A program made the translations under genes and the position numbers. From positions 65,353 to 129,352 of the forward strand of contig JAEZYU010000064.1 of NCBI GenBank assembly GCA_023418915.1: a stretch of 64,000 nt of DNA. The letters are read 5' to 3'. The stretch comes from Bacillota bacterium. Lineage in GTDB: Bacteria; Bacillota; Clostridia; Acetivibrionales; DTU013. Positions 54,051 through 63,880 of the stretch are shown piece after piece (positions within the stretch are counted from its first letter, which is position 1; each line of letters begins with the position of its first letter). The notes under the pieces were generated by a model that was not told where the DNA came from, ran no database searches, and saw only the letters and a program-made list of their open reading frames with translations.

Positions 54051-55928
54051 ATGGCAAAAGTAATAGGTATAGATTTGGGTACAACAAATTCATGCGTGGC
54101 CGTCATGGAAGGCGGAGAACCGGTTGTAATACCGAATCCCGAAGGCAACAGGACTACACCGTCCGTGGTAGCATTCTCAAAAACAGGTGAAAGGCTTGTC
54201 GGCCAGGTCGCCAAAAGACAGGCAATAACCAACCCTGAAAGGACAGTCATATCGATAAAAAGAGATATGGGTACCGACAAGAAAATCAAAATAGATGACA
54301 AGAGCTATACTCCACAGGAGATTTCCGCAATGGTGCTTCAGAAAATGAAGGCAGATGCGGAAGCTTATCTGGGCGAGACGGTCTCACAGGCTGTTATCAC
54401 TGTCCCGGCATATTTCAGCGATTCGCAGAGACAGGCCACTAAGGATGCGGGCAAGATTGCAGGGCTTGAGGTCCTGAGGATCATAAACGAGCCTACGGCA
54501 GCAGCTCTCGCATATGGTCTGGACAAAGAGCACGATCAGAAGATCCTTGTATTCGACCTTGGAGGAGGAACATTCGACGTATCCATCCTCGAGATAGGCG
54601 ACGGTGTCTTCGAAGTGCTGGCAACACATGGAAACAACAAGCTCGGCGGAGACGACTTCGACCAGAGGGTTATGGATTATCTTGCAGACACATTCAAGAG
54701 AGAAAACGGAATAGATCTCAGAAATGACAAAATGGCGATGCAGCGTTTGAAGGAAGCGGCAGAAAAAGCAAAAATAGAGCTTTCAGGTGTTACGACCTCC
54801 AATATCAACCTGCCGTTTATCACAGCTGATGCGTCAGGTCCGAAGCATCTGGATGTCACGCTTACAAGAGCGAAGTTTGACGAATTGACTGCCGACCTGG
54901 TCGAAAAGACAATGGGTCCGACAAGACAGGCAATGCAGGATGCCGGCTTGACTCCGGAAAAGGTAGATAAGATACTGCTTGTTGGCGGATCCACCAGAAT
55001 ACCGGCTGTTCAGGAGGCAGTGAAGAAATACCTCAGCAAGGACCCATTCAAGGGAATCAACCCTGATGAATGCGTCGCTATCGGTGCGGCCATTCAGGCT
55101 GGCGTCCTGACAGGTGAGGTCAAGGATCTGCTGCTGCTCGATGTAACACCGCTTTCACTGGGTATCGAGACTCTTGGTGGTGTGTTTACCAAGCTTATTG
55201 AAAGGAATACTACGATCCCTTCTAAGAAGAGCCAGATATTCTCGACTGCAGCAGACGGACAGACGAGCGTCGAGGTTCATGTGCTCCAGGGCGAGAGGGA
55301 GATGGCGGCATACAACAAGACTCTCGGAAGGTTCCAGCTGACAGGTATTCCGCCGGCACCAAGAGGCGTTCCTCAGATAGAGGTCACCTTCGATATCGAT
55401 GCCAACGGTATCGTTCATGTATCAGCTAAGGATCTGGGTACCGGTAACGAACAGAACGTGACGATTACGGCTTCGACCAATCTGACTGATGCTGATATTG
55501 ATAAGGCTGTAAAGGAAGCAGAAAAATTTGCCGCTGATGACAAAAAGCGCAAGGAAGAGATAGAAGTAAGAAATAATGCTGATTCCATGGTGTATCAGTC
55601 TGAAAAGACATTAAAGGATCTCGGAGACAAGCTGAGTGACGATGACAAGGCTAAGATCGAAGCGGAGATCAATAATGTCAAGGAAGCGCTGAAGGGCACG
55701 GATACGGAAAGCATCAAAGCAGCAACAGAGGCTCTGTCGAAGGCATTCTATGACATATCATCGAAGATATACCAGCAGAATCCCGGAGCAGCAGGCGGAC
55801 CGAACCCCGGAGCAGACTTCGGCGGCGGTGAAGGCGACTTTGGCGGCGGGCAGGAGCAGGGCCCAGGCGCAGGACAGGACAATGTTTATGATGCCGATTA
55901 CAAGGTCGTAGACGATGACAAGAAATAA
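54051..55928 (+). CDS. dnaK: Chaperone DnaK
   Basis: A 625-aa Hsp70. Signatures: [28 protein letters not shown] and [14 protein letters not shown] in the ATPase domain; substrate domain with [21 protein letters not shown]; a Gly-rich tail. It folds proteins with DnaJ and GrpE. Good ribosome binding site CAGGAGG. The TAA stop falls within the end of a dispersed repeat element (see 55924). Confidence 0.97.
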   Translation: MAKVIGIDLGTTNSCVAVMEGGEPVVIPNPEGNRTTPSVVAFSKTGERLVGQVAKRQAITNPERTVISIKRDMGTDKKIKIDDKSYTPQEISAMVLQKMKADAEAYLGETVSQAVITVPAYFSDSQRQATKDAGKIAGLEVLRIINEPTAAALAYGLDKEHDQKILVFDLGGGTFDVSILEIGDGVFEVLATHGNNKLGGDDFDQRVMDYLADTFKRENGIDLRNDKMAMQRLKEAAEKAKIELSGVTTSNINLPFITADASGPKHLDVTLTRAKFDELTADLVEKTMGPTRQAMQDAGLTPEKVDKILLVGGSTRIPAVQEAVKKYLSKDPFKGINPDECVAIGAAIQAGVLTGEVKDLLLLDVTPLSLGIETLGGVFTKLIERNTTIPSKKSQIFSTAADGQTSVEVHVLQGEREMAAYNKTLGRFQLTGIPPAPRGVPQIEVTFDIDANGIVHVSAKDLGTGNEQNVTITASTNLTDADIDKAVKEAEKFAADDKKRKEEIEVRNNADSMVYQSEKTLKDLGDKLSDDDKAKIEAEINNVKEALKGTDTESIKAATEALSKAFYDISSKIYQQNPGAAGGPNPGADFGGGEGDFGGGQEQGPGAGQDNVYDADYKVVDDDKK

Positions 55929-56020
55929 CAGGCGATGTATGTCCTTCGCCTTGTTGAAACGCACAGAGGTATGAAAATTTTTCTACAGACAAAAAATTTC
56001 TTTGAACGATGCGTTATAAC
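55924..56020. repeat. Dispersed ~90-bp element with GTTATAAC-type ends, copy 1
   Basis: Begins ATAACAGGCGATGTATGTCC and ends CGATGCGTTATAAC. The same blocks (GGCGATATATGTCC, AAAAATTT, CGATGCGTTATAAT) occur in the same order on the minus strand at 63836-63752. Here the left end supplies the dnaK stop codon. Confidence 0.75.
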
Positions 56021-56035
56021 AAGTATAAAAAAGGA

Positions 56036-56065
56036 TTGCACAAATCACTAAAAAAAAGATATAAT
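56036..56065 (+). promoter_or_regulatory. Promoter of dnaJ
   Basis: TTGCAC (56036-56041), 18-base spacer, TATAAT (56060-56065). It allows dnaJ to be expressed separately from the CIRCE-controlled message. Confidence 0.6.
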
Positions 56066-56086
56066 ATGCTGATGTAGTCATATGAA

Positions 56087-56121
56087 CCAAAAAGGGGACA
56101 GCTTAAAATGTCCCCTTTTGG
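56087..56121 (+). terminator. Strong hairpin in the dnaJ leader
   Basis: CCAAAAAGGGGACA pairs with TGTCCCCTTTTGG around a GCTTAAAA loop. It lies downstream of the dnaJ promoter and upstream of its start, so it could end the dnaK message, attenuate dnaJ, or protect the dnaJ 5' end. Confidence 0.65.
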
Positions 56122-56160
56122 ATGATTGTTTTAGTATGCTGTGATAGGAGTTGTTAAATA

Positions 56161-57303
56161 TTGCCGTCAAAGAAGGATTATTATGAGGTGCTGGAGGTTG
56201 GCAGGCAAGCATCGGACGCTGAGATAAAAAAGGCTTATAGGAAGCTGGCAAAGCAGTACCACCCTGATGTCAACCCCGGAGACAAAAATGCAGAGACAAA
56301 ATTTAAAGAAATAAATGAAGCTTATGAGGTGCTGAGTGATCCTCAGAAAAAGGCAAGATACGATCAGTTCGGCCATGCCGGAGTCGATCCCAACAGCTTT
56401 GGCGGAGCAGGTGCGGGCTTTGGCGACTTTGATTTTGGCGGTATAGGCGATATATTCGAGTCGTTTTTCGGAGGGGGCGGATTTGGACGCTCATCGAGAA
56501 GCCGTTCAGGCCCTCAGAAGGGTGCCGATCTTAAATATTCGGTGGAAATTTCTTTTGATGAAGCAGCTTTTGGCGTAGAGAAGGAAATAACGATCAGCAG
56601 AAATGAGAACTGCAGCAGCTGCGGAGGCTCAGGAGCAAAACAGGGCACAAGCCCTGCTACGTGCAAGCACTGTAATGGCACAGGACAAGTGCAGTACAAG
56701 CAGAGCACTCCGTTTGGTCAGTTCATAAATGTGAAGACATGTGATGTGTGCCGCGGAGAAGGCAAAATAATAGTGGATCCATGCCCGAAATGCAGCGGCA
56801 GGGGCAAAGTCAGGAAAACGATCAAGAAGAAGCTTGACATACCTGCGGGCATAGACGACGGTCAGACCATCTCCATCAGGGGAGAAGGCGATCCGGGCTC
56901 AAAGGGAGGCCCGGCAGGGGATCTTTTTGTAACTGTTGCTGTCAAGCCCCATGCTCTTTTCAGAAGGCAGGGCAACGATGTGGTATGTGAAATACCTATC
57001 ACATTTGTGCAGGCCGCACTGGGCGCTGAACTGGAGGTGCCTACTCTGGATGGCAAGGTGAAGTACAGCATGCCGGAAGGTACCCAGACCGGAACTATAT
57101 TCAGGCTGAAAAACAAGGGGATACCTTACCTGAGAGGCAACGGCAGAGGCGACCAGTATGTCAAGGTTGAGATTGATGTTCCAAAGAAGCTGAACGACAA
57201 GCAGAAGGAGCTTCTGAAGGAATTCGCAGATATAAGCGGGGATGAGGTTTATGAGCAGCGCAAGGGCTTCTTCGATAAGATGAAGGATGCGCTTGGAATG
57301 TAG
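56161..57303 (+). CDS. dnaJ: Chaperone DnaJ
   Basis: A 380-aa Hsp40. J domain with YHPDVNPGD, Gly/Phe-rich linker (GGAGAGFGDFDFGGIGDIF), four zinc-finger repeats (CSSCGGSG, CKHCNGTG, CDVCRGEG, CPKCSGRG) and substrate-binding C terminus. It starts at TTG 56161 behind AGGAG; no ATG is near in frame. It stimulates DnaK ATPase. Confidence 0.97.
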   Translation: MPSKKDYYEVLEVGRQASDAEIKKAYRKLAKQYHPDVNPGDKNAETKFKEINEAYEVLSDPQKKARYDQFGHAGVDPNSFGGAGAGFGDFDFGGIGDIFESFFGGGGFGRSSRSRSGPQKGADLKYSVEISFDEAAFGVEKEITISRNENCSSCGGSGAKQGTSPATCKHCNGTGQVQYKQSTPFGQFINVKTCDVCRGEGKIIVDPCPKCSGRGKVRKTIKKKLDIPAGIDDGQTISIRGEGDPGSKGGPAGDLFVTVAVKPHALFRRQGNDVVCEIPITFVQAALGAELEVPTLDGKVKYSMPEGTQTGTIFRLKNKGIPYLRGNGRGDQYVKVEIDVPKKLNDKQKELLKEFADISGDEVYEQRKGFFDKMKDALGM

Positions 57304-57436
57304 AAATGAACATGTATCACAAATGCTGCGCATCGAAAATACCGTATAACAAATAATATCGACGCATGGTGATTCATTTAGCATGCGGTATCACACTGCG
57401 TGTATAGATGAAACGCTTTGATTGGAGGCAGAAACT

Positions 57437-58381
57437 TTGAAGTGGACAGAGGTTTATATAAAAACGACTGAAGAGGCAAGCGACGCCGTATCGGAAATGC
57501 TGACCTCCATCGGCGCAGGAGGAGTCGTCATCGAGGATCCCAACGAGATCAGAAGGCAGATCGAGAGCCCCGGTTCCATTGACTATGCAGATGAGGAATT
57601 CATGAACTCTCTTGGGACCGATGTCACGATTAAGGCCTATTTCAACTCGGAGCACAAACCGGATGAGCTGGCTGTGCTGATCGAAGAAAAACTGAGATTC
57701 ATATCTCAGTTTCTTGATGTTGGGCAGGGCTATACAGGCTGCGAAGAGGTTGACGACGAGGATTGGGCAACGGCATGGAAAAAGCATTACAAGCCCTTTC
57801 GCATCTCGGACAGCGTGGTGATAAAGCCCAGCTGGGAGGAGTATGCTGCGAAAGAAGAGGAAATCGTCATAGAACTGGATCCGGGTATGGCGTTCGGGAC
57901 CGGTACTCATGAAACAACCAGACTTTGCTCTCAGCTGCTGGAAAGGTATATCAAAAAGGGAGACAACGTCATCGATGTGGGCTGCGGGACCGGAATACTC
58001 TCCATTATCTCATCCAAGCTTGGAGCGCAGAAGGTGTCAGCTGTTGATATAGATGAAGTAGCTGTCAGAGTGGCCAGGGAAAATTGTGATATAAATGGTG
58101 TATATGACGGTATTTACGTATCGAAGGGAGTCCTCTCCGATCTGGAGCCGGTCAAGGCCGACATTATTGTTGCAAATATTATTGCGGATGTTATTATTGA
58201 TCTCTCAGATGTCATGGGTGATTATCTCAAAAAGGGCGGCATCATTTTGACCTCCGGCATCATCAGGGAGAGGAAGGATGAAGTGGTCGAGGCCTATGCA
58301 AAAAAGGGCTTTGAGTTTATCAGCGTGGACGAATTAGGCGAATGGGTGGCGATTGTTTTTAAATGTCAAGATTCTTTGTAG
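57437..58381 (+). CDS. prmA: Ribosomal protein L11 methyltransferase
   Basis: A 314-aa SAM-dependent methyltransferase. N-terminal L11-binding region (KWTEVYIKTTEEASDAV), then the catalytic domain: DPGMAFGTGTHETT, VIDVGCGTGILSI, VDIDEVAV and IVANIIADVI, the NIxA-type active site. Start at TTG 57437, eight bases from GGAGG; the frame also opens at TTG 57422. It overlaps rsmE by 19 bases. Confidence 0.95.
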   Translation: MKWTEVYIKTTEEASDAVSEMLTSIGAGGVVIEDPNEIRRQIESPGSIDYADEEFMNSLGTDVTIKAYFNSEHKPDELAVLIEEKLRFISQFLDVGQGYTGCEEVDDEDWATAWKKHYKPFRISDSVVIKPSWEEYAAKEEEIVIELDPGMAFGTGTHETTRLCSQLLERYIKKGDNVIDVGCGTGILSIISSKLGAQKVSAVDIDEVAVRVARENCDINGVYDGIYVSKGVLSDLEPVKADIIVANIIADVIIDLSDVMGDYLKKGGIILTSGIIRERKDEVVEAYAKKGFEFISVDELGEWVAIVFKCQDSL

Positions 58382-59166
58382 AAACCGATGCTGCAGATCT
58401 GCAAAATGGAAAGATAATGATAACCGGCGAGGACGTAAGGCATATCGCTAACGTGCTGAGAGCGTCACCCGGTGATGTGCTTGTACTTTGCGACGGTGCG
58501 GGAACGGATTACGATGCGGTGATCGAGCGTATATCAAAGGAAAGCATTGAAACGTCTATAAGGGACTCAAGACCGAACAATACGGAGCCGCCTGTCAGGG
58601 TAACGTTGTTTCAGGGTGTACCTAAGTCAGACAAGATGGATTTTATCATACAGAAATGTGTCGAGTTGGGCGTAAAGCAGGTAGTCCCGGTCATGACAGC
58701 CAGATCCGTGGTCAGATTCAAAAATACCAGCGATGCGGCCGCTAAGACTGCAAGGTGGGCCAGGATCGCTCTGGAGGCAGCCAAGCAGTGTGACAGGGGA
58801 GTGATTCCTGTGGTAAGGGAGCCTGTAAGGCTTGATGAAGCGCTGAAACTGGCCGGGGGAATCGGGCTGAAGCTTTTTCCATATGAGGAGGAGAGAGGCG
58901 GCAGTCTTAGAAACGTGCTGAAGGACTATGGCAAGTCCATGGTTTGCGGAAATGCTCTGAACTCTGTTGCGGTACTGATCGGCCCTGAGGGAGGTTTCGA
59001 CCGGAATGAGGCGGAAAGAGCTGTTGAAGCTGGATTCCACTCCGTCACTTTGGGGCCGAGGATTTTACGCACAGAAACAGCCGGTCTTGCAACAGCGGCT
59101 ATAGTGATGTATGAGCTTGGCGATATGGGAGGCAATGCTGTCCGTACATGCGACCATGATAGATGA
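58363..59166 (+). CDS. rsmE: 16S rRNA m3U1498 methyltransferase
   Basis: A 267-aa SPOUT-class methyltransferase. N-terminal PUA-like part (RFFVETDAADLQNG; HIANVLRASPGD) and C-terminal knot (QKCVELGVKQVVPVMTARS, IGPEGGFDRNEAE, LGPRILRTETA). It modifies small-subunit rRNA. Overlap with prmA implies coupled translation; the dnaJ-prmA-rsmE order is common in Firmicutes. Confidence 0.95.
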   Translation: MSRFFVETDAADLQNGKIMITGEDVRHIANVLRASPGDVLVLCDGAGTDYDAVIERISKESIETSIRDSRPNNTEPPVRVTLFQGVPKSDKMDFIIQKCVELGVKQVVPVMTARSVVRFKNTSDAAAKTARWARIALEAAKQCDRGVIPVVREPVRLDEALKLAGGIGLKLFPYEEERGGSLRNVLKDYGKSMVCGNALNSVAVLIGPEGGFDRNEAERAVEAGFHSVTLGPRILRTETAGLATAAIVMYELGDMGGNAVRTCDHDR

Positions 59167-59263
59167 CATATTATGTATATGGGCTGAAATCACGAGGAAA
59201 TCGAAGCAATGTCTTAAAATTTCGAAAAAAATAATGAAACAGCCTTTTAATTGGCGGAGATTG

Positions 59264-59272
59264 TGTTATAAT
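59264..59272 (+). promoter_or_regulatory. Extended -10 promoter of yicC
   Basis: TGTTATAAT forms an extended -10 element; the -35 (CTTTTA, 17 bases upstream) is poor, as expected for this class. Confidence 0.5.
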
Positions 59273-59307
59273 ACCTATTGATAAAGGCTGGAAAGCATGA
59301 GGTATAT

Positions 59308-60186
59308 ATGATAAAGAGTATGACCGGATTCGGCCGCGGAGAAAATGCGCACAACGGCAAGGAATTCACTGTAGAGATAAAGACTGTAAACCACAGATAT
59401 TCCGATATTTTTGTTAAAATGCCAAGGCAGATAAGCTTCCTTGAGGAAAAAGTGAGAGAATTGGTCGGAAAATCGATTTCCAGAGGAAAGACGGATGTTT
59501 TTATTACATATAGCAATTACAGTGATGATTCCAGATTTGTGACATTTGATGAGCAGCTTGCAAAGGCTTATATTTCAGCAGTTGAAGCGCTAAGGGACAA
59601 ATTTGGACTGACAGATGATATTTCAGTTTCACTTATCTCAAAATACCCTGAGGTTTTGAGGGTCGAACAGGCACAGGATGATGAGGAGCAGCTTTGGTCA
59701 CTGCTGAAGGTGGCTGTGGAAAATGCAGTTGAATCATTGATCAAAATGAGAGTGACCGAGGGTGAAGGACTCAAGAATGTTCTTCTGGAACGGGCGGATA
59801 TCATCGAGTCTGCGATCGCAGAAATAGCCGAGCGAGCGCCTGAGGTACCCAAGGAGTATAAGACAAAGCTGAGCGATCGCATAAAGGAGCTGCTGGATCA
59901 GCAGGCCGTAGATGAAAACAGATTGGCGATGGAAGTGGCGCTTTTTGCAGACAGATGCAGCATAGATGAAGAGCTGGTGAGACTGTCCAGTCATTTCAGC
60001 CAGCTGAGGCAGATACTCTCAATGGATCAACCCATCGGTCGCAAGCTTGATTTCTTGGTGCAGGAGATGAACAGAGAGATTAATACGATTGGCTCGAAGG
60101 CTAATGATCTGGTTATAACCAAGCTTGTAGTGGATGTAAAGAGCGAAATCGAAAAAATAAGGGAACAGATACAGAACATAGAATAG
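59308..60186 (+). CDS. YicC/YloC-family endoribonuclease
   Basis: A 292-aa protein: SMTGFGRG at the start, VEIKTVNHRYSDIFVKMPR, and the C-terminal DUF1732-type block RKLDFLVQEMNREINTIGSKAND. Family members are reported to act as endoribonucleases. ATG 59308 follows GAGGTATAT. The yicC-remA-rpoZ-coaBC order matches the Bacillus yloC region except that gmk is missing. Confidence 0.92.
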   Translation: MIKSMTGFGRGENAHNGKEFTVEIKTVNHRYSDIFVKMPRQISFLEEKVRELVGKSISRGKTDVFITYSNYSDDSRFVTFDEQLAKAYISAVEALRDKFGLTDDISVSLISKYPEVLRVEQAQDDEEQLWSLLKVAVENAVESLIKMRVTEGEGLKNVLLERADIIESAIAEIAERAPEVPKEYKTKLSDRIKELLDQQAVDENRLAMEVALFADRCSIDEELVRLSSHFSQLRQILSMDQPIGRKLDFLVQEMNREINTIGSKANDLVITKLVVDVKSEIEKIREQIQNIE

Positions 60187-60264
60187 AGTGATTATGTGCG
60201 CGAAAGTGTGAAGTAGCTTATGAAAGACGGTGCAAAACACTATGTACGCAAGGAGGGGTAGCAT

Positions 60265-60543
60265 ATGAAATTGATCAATATCGGCTTTGGAAACATTGTC
60301 TCAGCAAACAGGCTCGTTGCCATAGTCAGTCCGGAGTCGGCGCCCATCAAAAGGATAATTCAGGAAGCAAGAGACAGGGGAATGCTGATAGACGCTACAT
60401 ATGGAAGAAGGACAAGGGCTGTCATAATAACGGACAGCGACCACGTCATACTGTCGGCAGTGCAGCCGGAAACGGTGGCTCACAGGCTCAATGCGAAGGA
60501 TGTGGAAATTGCTGACGACAGCCAGGATGTAGTAGAGGAATGA
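60265..60543 (+). CDS. remA: Extracellular matrix regulator RemA
   Basis: A 92-aa DUF370 protein: [57 protein letters not shown]. In Bacillus subtilis RemA is a DNA-binding activator of biofilm matrix genes. A link to the exopolysaccharide locus in this window is plausible but unproven. Strong AAGGAGGGG ribosome binding site. Confidence 0.95.
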   Translation: MKLINIGFGNIVSANRLVAIVSPESAPIKRIIQEARDRGMLIDATYGRRTRAVIITDSDHVILSAVQPETVAHRLNAKDVEIADDSQDVVEE

Positions 60544-60627
60544 TGTCAGACTTGTAATTTGATATTTTGGAATTATAGCCAGGCATATTAATAACTTTTA
60601 ACATGACTGTCAAAGGAGGTCCGATAC

Positions 60628-60834
60628 ATGATATTTCCACCACTCAGTTCACTACTGGAGAAGGTTGACTGTAGGTACACTCTGGTCGTAGCTACTGCAA
60701 AAAGAGCAAGACAACTGTCAGATGGCGCTCACAGGCTCACCAGATGCGCATCGGAAAAGCCGGTAACTGTGGCGTTGAATGAAATCAACGAGGATAAGAT
60801 CACTTATATCAGAACAAGAAGCGGTATAAAGTGA
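60628..60834 (+). CDS. rpoZ: RNA polymerase omega subunit
   Basis: A 68-aa omega subunit: PPLSSLLEKVDCRYTLVVATAKRARQL, then KPVTVALNEINEDKITYIR. It stabilises RNA polymerase. Strong AAAGGAGG ribosome binding site. It follows remA directly, with no guanylate kinase gene between. Confidence 0.93.
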   Translation: MIFPPLSSLLEKVDCRYTLVVATAKRARQLSDGAHRLTRCASEKPVTVALNEINEDKITYIRTRSGIK

Positions 60835-60859
60835 TTATCTAAATGATAGTAATTATAAG

Positions 60860-61061
60860 CTAGCTCTTAGTAAGAGCTTGAGATCAGTAGAGCTAGTGAC
60901 TAAAAAAAGCTAAAGGTATTTAAGCGTAAAAGCATCCATGGGCAAGGGCTTGTGGACAAGGCAAGGACTCATGCATATGAGATTATCAGCGGGTAGTCGT
61001 CCCGGTAAATATAAGCTGGAGACAGGGTTAAGGTTCTAAAGTACTGTACCTTAACCTTTTT
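60860..61061 (+). promoter_or_regulatory. Structured region and terminator upstream of coaBC
   Basis: CTAGCTCT (60860-60867) can pair either with AGAGCT just after it (60873-60878) or with AGAGCTAG at 60889-60896; the two folds exclude each other. Further on, GGTTAAGGT (61026-61034) pairs with ACCTTAACC (61048-61056) and is followed by TTTTTG, a terminator. It may simply end rpoZ, or form an attenuator for coaBC. No known riboswitch class is recognised. Confidence 0.5.
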
Positions 61062-61124
61062 GCAATAGTACTTAAGGATATGGATCGCAGCGTAAATGAG
61101 CAGGTTTGCGAGAAAGGAGGAATC

Positions 61125-62336
61125 ATGATGATATTGAAGGGAAAATCTGTCGTTGTAGGCGTTTGCGGCGGTATAGCCGCATATAAGGTCGTGGAGGTCG
61201 TCAGCCGGCTCAAAAAGCTTGGAGCTGATGTCGATGTCGTCATGACCGCAAATGCACAGAAATTTGTAACGCCGCTGACCTTCAGATCTCTGTCACGCAA
61301 GCCGGTGGTGACGGATATGTTTGAGGAGCCCAAACACTGGGATATAAAGCATATTTCGCTGGCACAGAAGGCGGATCTTTTTGTCATCGCACCTGCCACT
61401 GCAAATATCATCGGAAAGCTGGCATCCGGTATCGCCGATGATATGCTGAGCACCACAATTACCGCAACCAAGGCGCCTGTATTGATTGTGCCTGCCATGA
61501 ACTATAATATGTATTCCAATATGGTCGTGCAGCAGAATATTGAAAAACTCAAATCAATGGGTTACTTCTTTATGGAACCTGATACCGGCGTGATGGCAGA
61601 GGGTACCTCAGGTAAGGGAAGGCTTCCGGAGCCGGCTGTCATAGTTGAGAAGGCTGCAGCCATGCTCAAGCCTGTAAGGGATCTGGAGGGCCTTAGGATA
61701 ATAGTGACTGCAGGTCCCACAAGAGAGAACATTGATCCTGTGAGGTATATCTCGAACTATTCCTCGGGGAAGATGGGATATGCTATAGCTCAGGCAGCTG
61801 CTGAGCGGGGAGCCGATGTTGTGCTGATATCCGGTCCTGTTTCGATTGACAAACCGGAAGGCGTTGACTTTATCCCTGTTTCAACCGCACGGGAGATGTA
61901 TGCTGCTGTGATGGAGAATTTTCCAGACTGTGATGTTGTTGTAATGGCAGCTGCGGTTGCCGACTACAGAGCATCTGAGATATCGAGTCTTAAAATAAAG
62001 AAAAACGATGATGAAATGGTATTGAAGCTGGAGAAAAATCCCGATATACTGAGGGAGTTGGGGAAGATAAAGGAAGACAGGATACTTGCTGGTTTTTGCG
62101 CTGAAACAGACCATTTGATGCAGAATGCCATTAAAAAGCTTGAGGCGAAGAATCTCGATCTGATCGTGGCAAATGATGTTACGATGGAGGGCGCAGGCTT
62201 TGGCACCGACACGAACATTATAAAGATAATAAAAAGGGACAAAACGGCCGCAGATCTGCCGCTGATGAGCAAGCTGGATGCAGCTCACAGAGTGCTGGAT
62301 GAAATACGCAGTATTGCGGGCGACTGTGATAAATAA
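61125..62336 (+). CDS. coaBC: Bifunctional CoaBC, coenzyme A biosynthesis
   Basis: A 403-aa enzyme joining pantothenate phosphate to cysteine and decarboxylating the product. N-terminal flavoprotein decarboxylase ([42 protein letters not shown]) and C-terminal synthetase ([39 protein letters not shown]). ATG 61125 follows AAAGGAGG; the frame opens at 61080. Confidence 0.96.
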   Translation: MMILKGKSVVVGVCGGIAAYKVVEVVSRLKKLGADVDVVMTANAQKFVTPLTFRSLSRKPVVTDMFEEPKHWDIKHISLAQKADLFVIAPATANIIGKLASGIADDMLSTTITATKAPVLIVPAMNYNMYSNMVVQQNIEKLKSMGYFFMEPDTGVMAEGTSGKGRLPEPAVIVEKAAAMLKPVRDLEGLRIIVTAGPTRENIDPVRYISNYSSGKMGYAIAQAAAERGADVVLISGPVSIDKPEGVDFIPVSTAREMYAAVMENFPDCDVVVMAAAVADYRASEISSLKIKKNDDEMVLKLEKNPDILRELGKIKEDRILAGFCAETDHLMQNAIKKLEAKNLDLIVANDVTMEGAGFGTDTNIIKIIKRDKTAADLPLMSKLDAAHRVLDEIRSIAGDCDK

Positions 62337-62359
62337 ATATAACAAATTGGAGGCTTCAG

Positions 62360-63748
62360 ATGTTAACGGAAAAGTCTATGGAAAAAATAGTTGCTCTGTC
62401 AAAAAACAGAGGTTTCGTATATCCCGGCTCGGAAATATACGGAGGTCTTGCAAATGCATGGGATTACGGCCCGCTGGGTGTGGAGCTGAAAAATAATGTC
62501 AAGAAAGCCTGGTGGAAGAAGTTCGTCCAGGAGAACGTTTATAATGTAGGTGTTGACTGCGCCATCCTGATGAATCCGCAGGTGTGGGTTGCATCCGGAC
62601 ACGTCGGAGGTTTCAGCGATCCCCTGATCGACTGTAAGGACTGCAAGACCAGACACAGGGCTGACAAGCTGATCGAGGACTGGAACAATGAGAATGACGT
62701 CACTTTGTCGGTCGATGGATGGAAGAATGAGCAGTTGATGGAATACATAAAGGAAAAGGGAGTGAAATGCCCTCAATGCGGTTCGTCCAACTTCACTGAC
62801 ATACGCAAATTCAACCTTATGTTTAAAACGTTCCAGGGAGTCACTGAGGATTCAAAGGCTGAGATATATCTGAGGCCTGAGACTGCACAGGGTATCTTTG
62901 TAAATTTTAAGAATGTACAGCGAACGACCCGCAGAAAGATACCGTTCGGTATAGGTCAGATCGGAAAATCATTCAGAAATGAGATCACCCCAGGCAATTT
63001 TATATTCAGGATACGCGAGTTCGAACAGATGGAGCTGGAATTCTTCTGCAAGCCCGGTACCGACCTGGAATGGTTCGCCTATTGGAAGGATTTCTGCTAC
63101 AACTGGCTGCAGAATTATGGACTGGCAAAGGAAAGCCTGAAGCTTAGGGATCATTCGAAGGAAGAGCTGTCGCACTACAGCAATGCGACCACCGATATAG
63201 AATACAAGTTCCCATTCGGCTGGGGTGAGCTGTGGGGTATTGCCGACAGGACAGATTTCGACCTGAAGCAGCATATGGAGCATTCGAAGGATGATCTGTC
63301 ATATTTCGATCCTGCCAGCAATGAAAAATATGTACCCTACTGTATAGAGCCTTCTCTTGGCGCCGACAGAGTTACACTGGCATTCCTCTGCGAGGCATAT
63401 GATGAGGAAGAGGTGACGGAGGGTGACGTGAGGACCGTGCTGCGTTTCCACCCTGCGATAGCGCCGGTCAAGATAGCTGTGCTGCCGCTTTCAAAGAAGC
63501 TTGGAGAGGATGCCTTTAAGGTGCATGAGCAGCTGTCCCGCAAGTTTGTCTGCGAATATGACGAGACTGGCAGTATCGGTAAGCGCTACAGAAGACAGGA
63601 CGAGATAGGCACACCATACTGTATCACATTTGATTTTGATTCACTGAATGATGCAAGTGTCACTATCAGAGACAGGGACACGATGGGCCAGATAAGGATC
63701 AGGATTGATGAACTGGATGCTTATTTCGCAGACAAGTTCGAATTCTGA
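62360..63748 (+). CDS. glyS: Glycyl-tRNA synthetase, dimeric type
   Basis: A 462-aa single-chain class II GlyRS (alpha2 type), not the GlyQ/GlyS tetramer. Motifs: [18 protein letters not shown] near residue 28, motif 2 [25 protein letters not shown], and CEAYDEEEV with the C-terminal anticodon domain [14 protein letters not shown]. It charges tRNA-Gly. Good TTGGAGG ribosome binding site. No T-box leader is seen. The gene is conventionally named glyQS or glyS. Confidence 0.95.
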   Translation: MLTEKSMEKIVALSKNRGFVYPGSEIYGGLANAWDYGPLGVELKNNVKKAWWKKFVQENVYNVGVDCAILMNPQVWVASGHVGGFSDPLIDCKDCKTRHRADKLIEDWNNENDVTLSVDGWKNEQLMEYIKEKGVKCPQCGSSNFTDIRKFNLMFKTFQGVTEDSKAEIYLRPETAQGIFVNFKNVQRTTRRKIPFGIGQIGKSFRNEITPGNFIFRIREFEQMELEFFCKPGTDLEWFAYWKDFCYNWLQNYGLAKESLKLRDHSKEELSHYSNATTDIEYKFPFGWGELWGIADRTDFDLKQHMEHSKDDLSYFDPASNEKYVPYCIEPSLGADRVTLAFLCEAYDEEEVTEGDVRTVLRFHPAIAPVKIAVLPLSKKLGEDAFKVHEQLSRKFVCEYDETGSIGKRYRRQDEIGTPYCITFDFDSLNDASVTIRDRDTMGQIRIRIDELDAYFADKFEF

Positions 63749-63751
63749 TTA

Positions 63752-63836
63752 ATTATAACGCATCGTCAAAGTAAAATTTTTCGTTTCGGTACCCGCCAAT
63801 ATTGAGGTGGGGGACATATATCGCCTCGTTATAACG
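63752..63836 (-). repeat. Dispersed ~90-bp element with GTTATAAC-type ends, copy 2
   Basis: Read on the minus strand it runs from GTTATAACGAGGCGATATAT to CGATGCGTTATAAT, sharing ordered blocks with copy 1 after dnaK. It has inverted ATTATAACG/CGTTATAAC ends and an inner CCCGCC/GGTGGG stem. It starts four bases after the glyS stop. Confidence 0.75.
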
Positions 63837-63841
63837 ACTAG

Positions 63842-63879
63842 AAAGACCGGAGTGGATTTACCCAATCCCCGGTCTTTTT
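63842..63879 (+). terminator. Terminator of glyS
   Basis: AAAGACCGG (63842-63850) pairs with CCGGTCTTT (63869-63877), inner GTGG/CCCA pairing, followed by T residues. Confidence 0.85.
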
Positions 63880-63880
63880 A

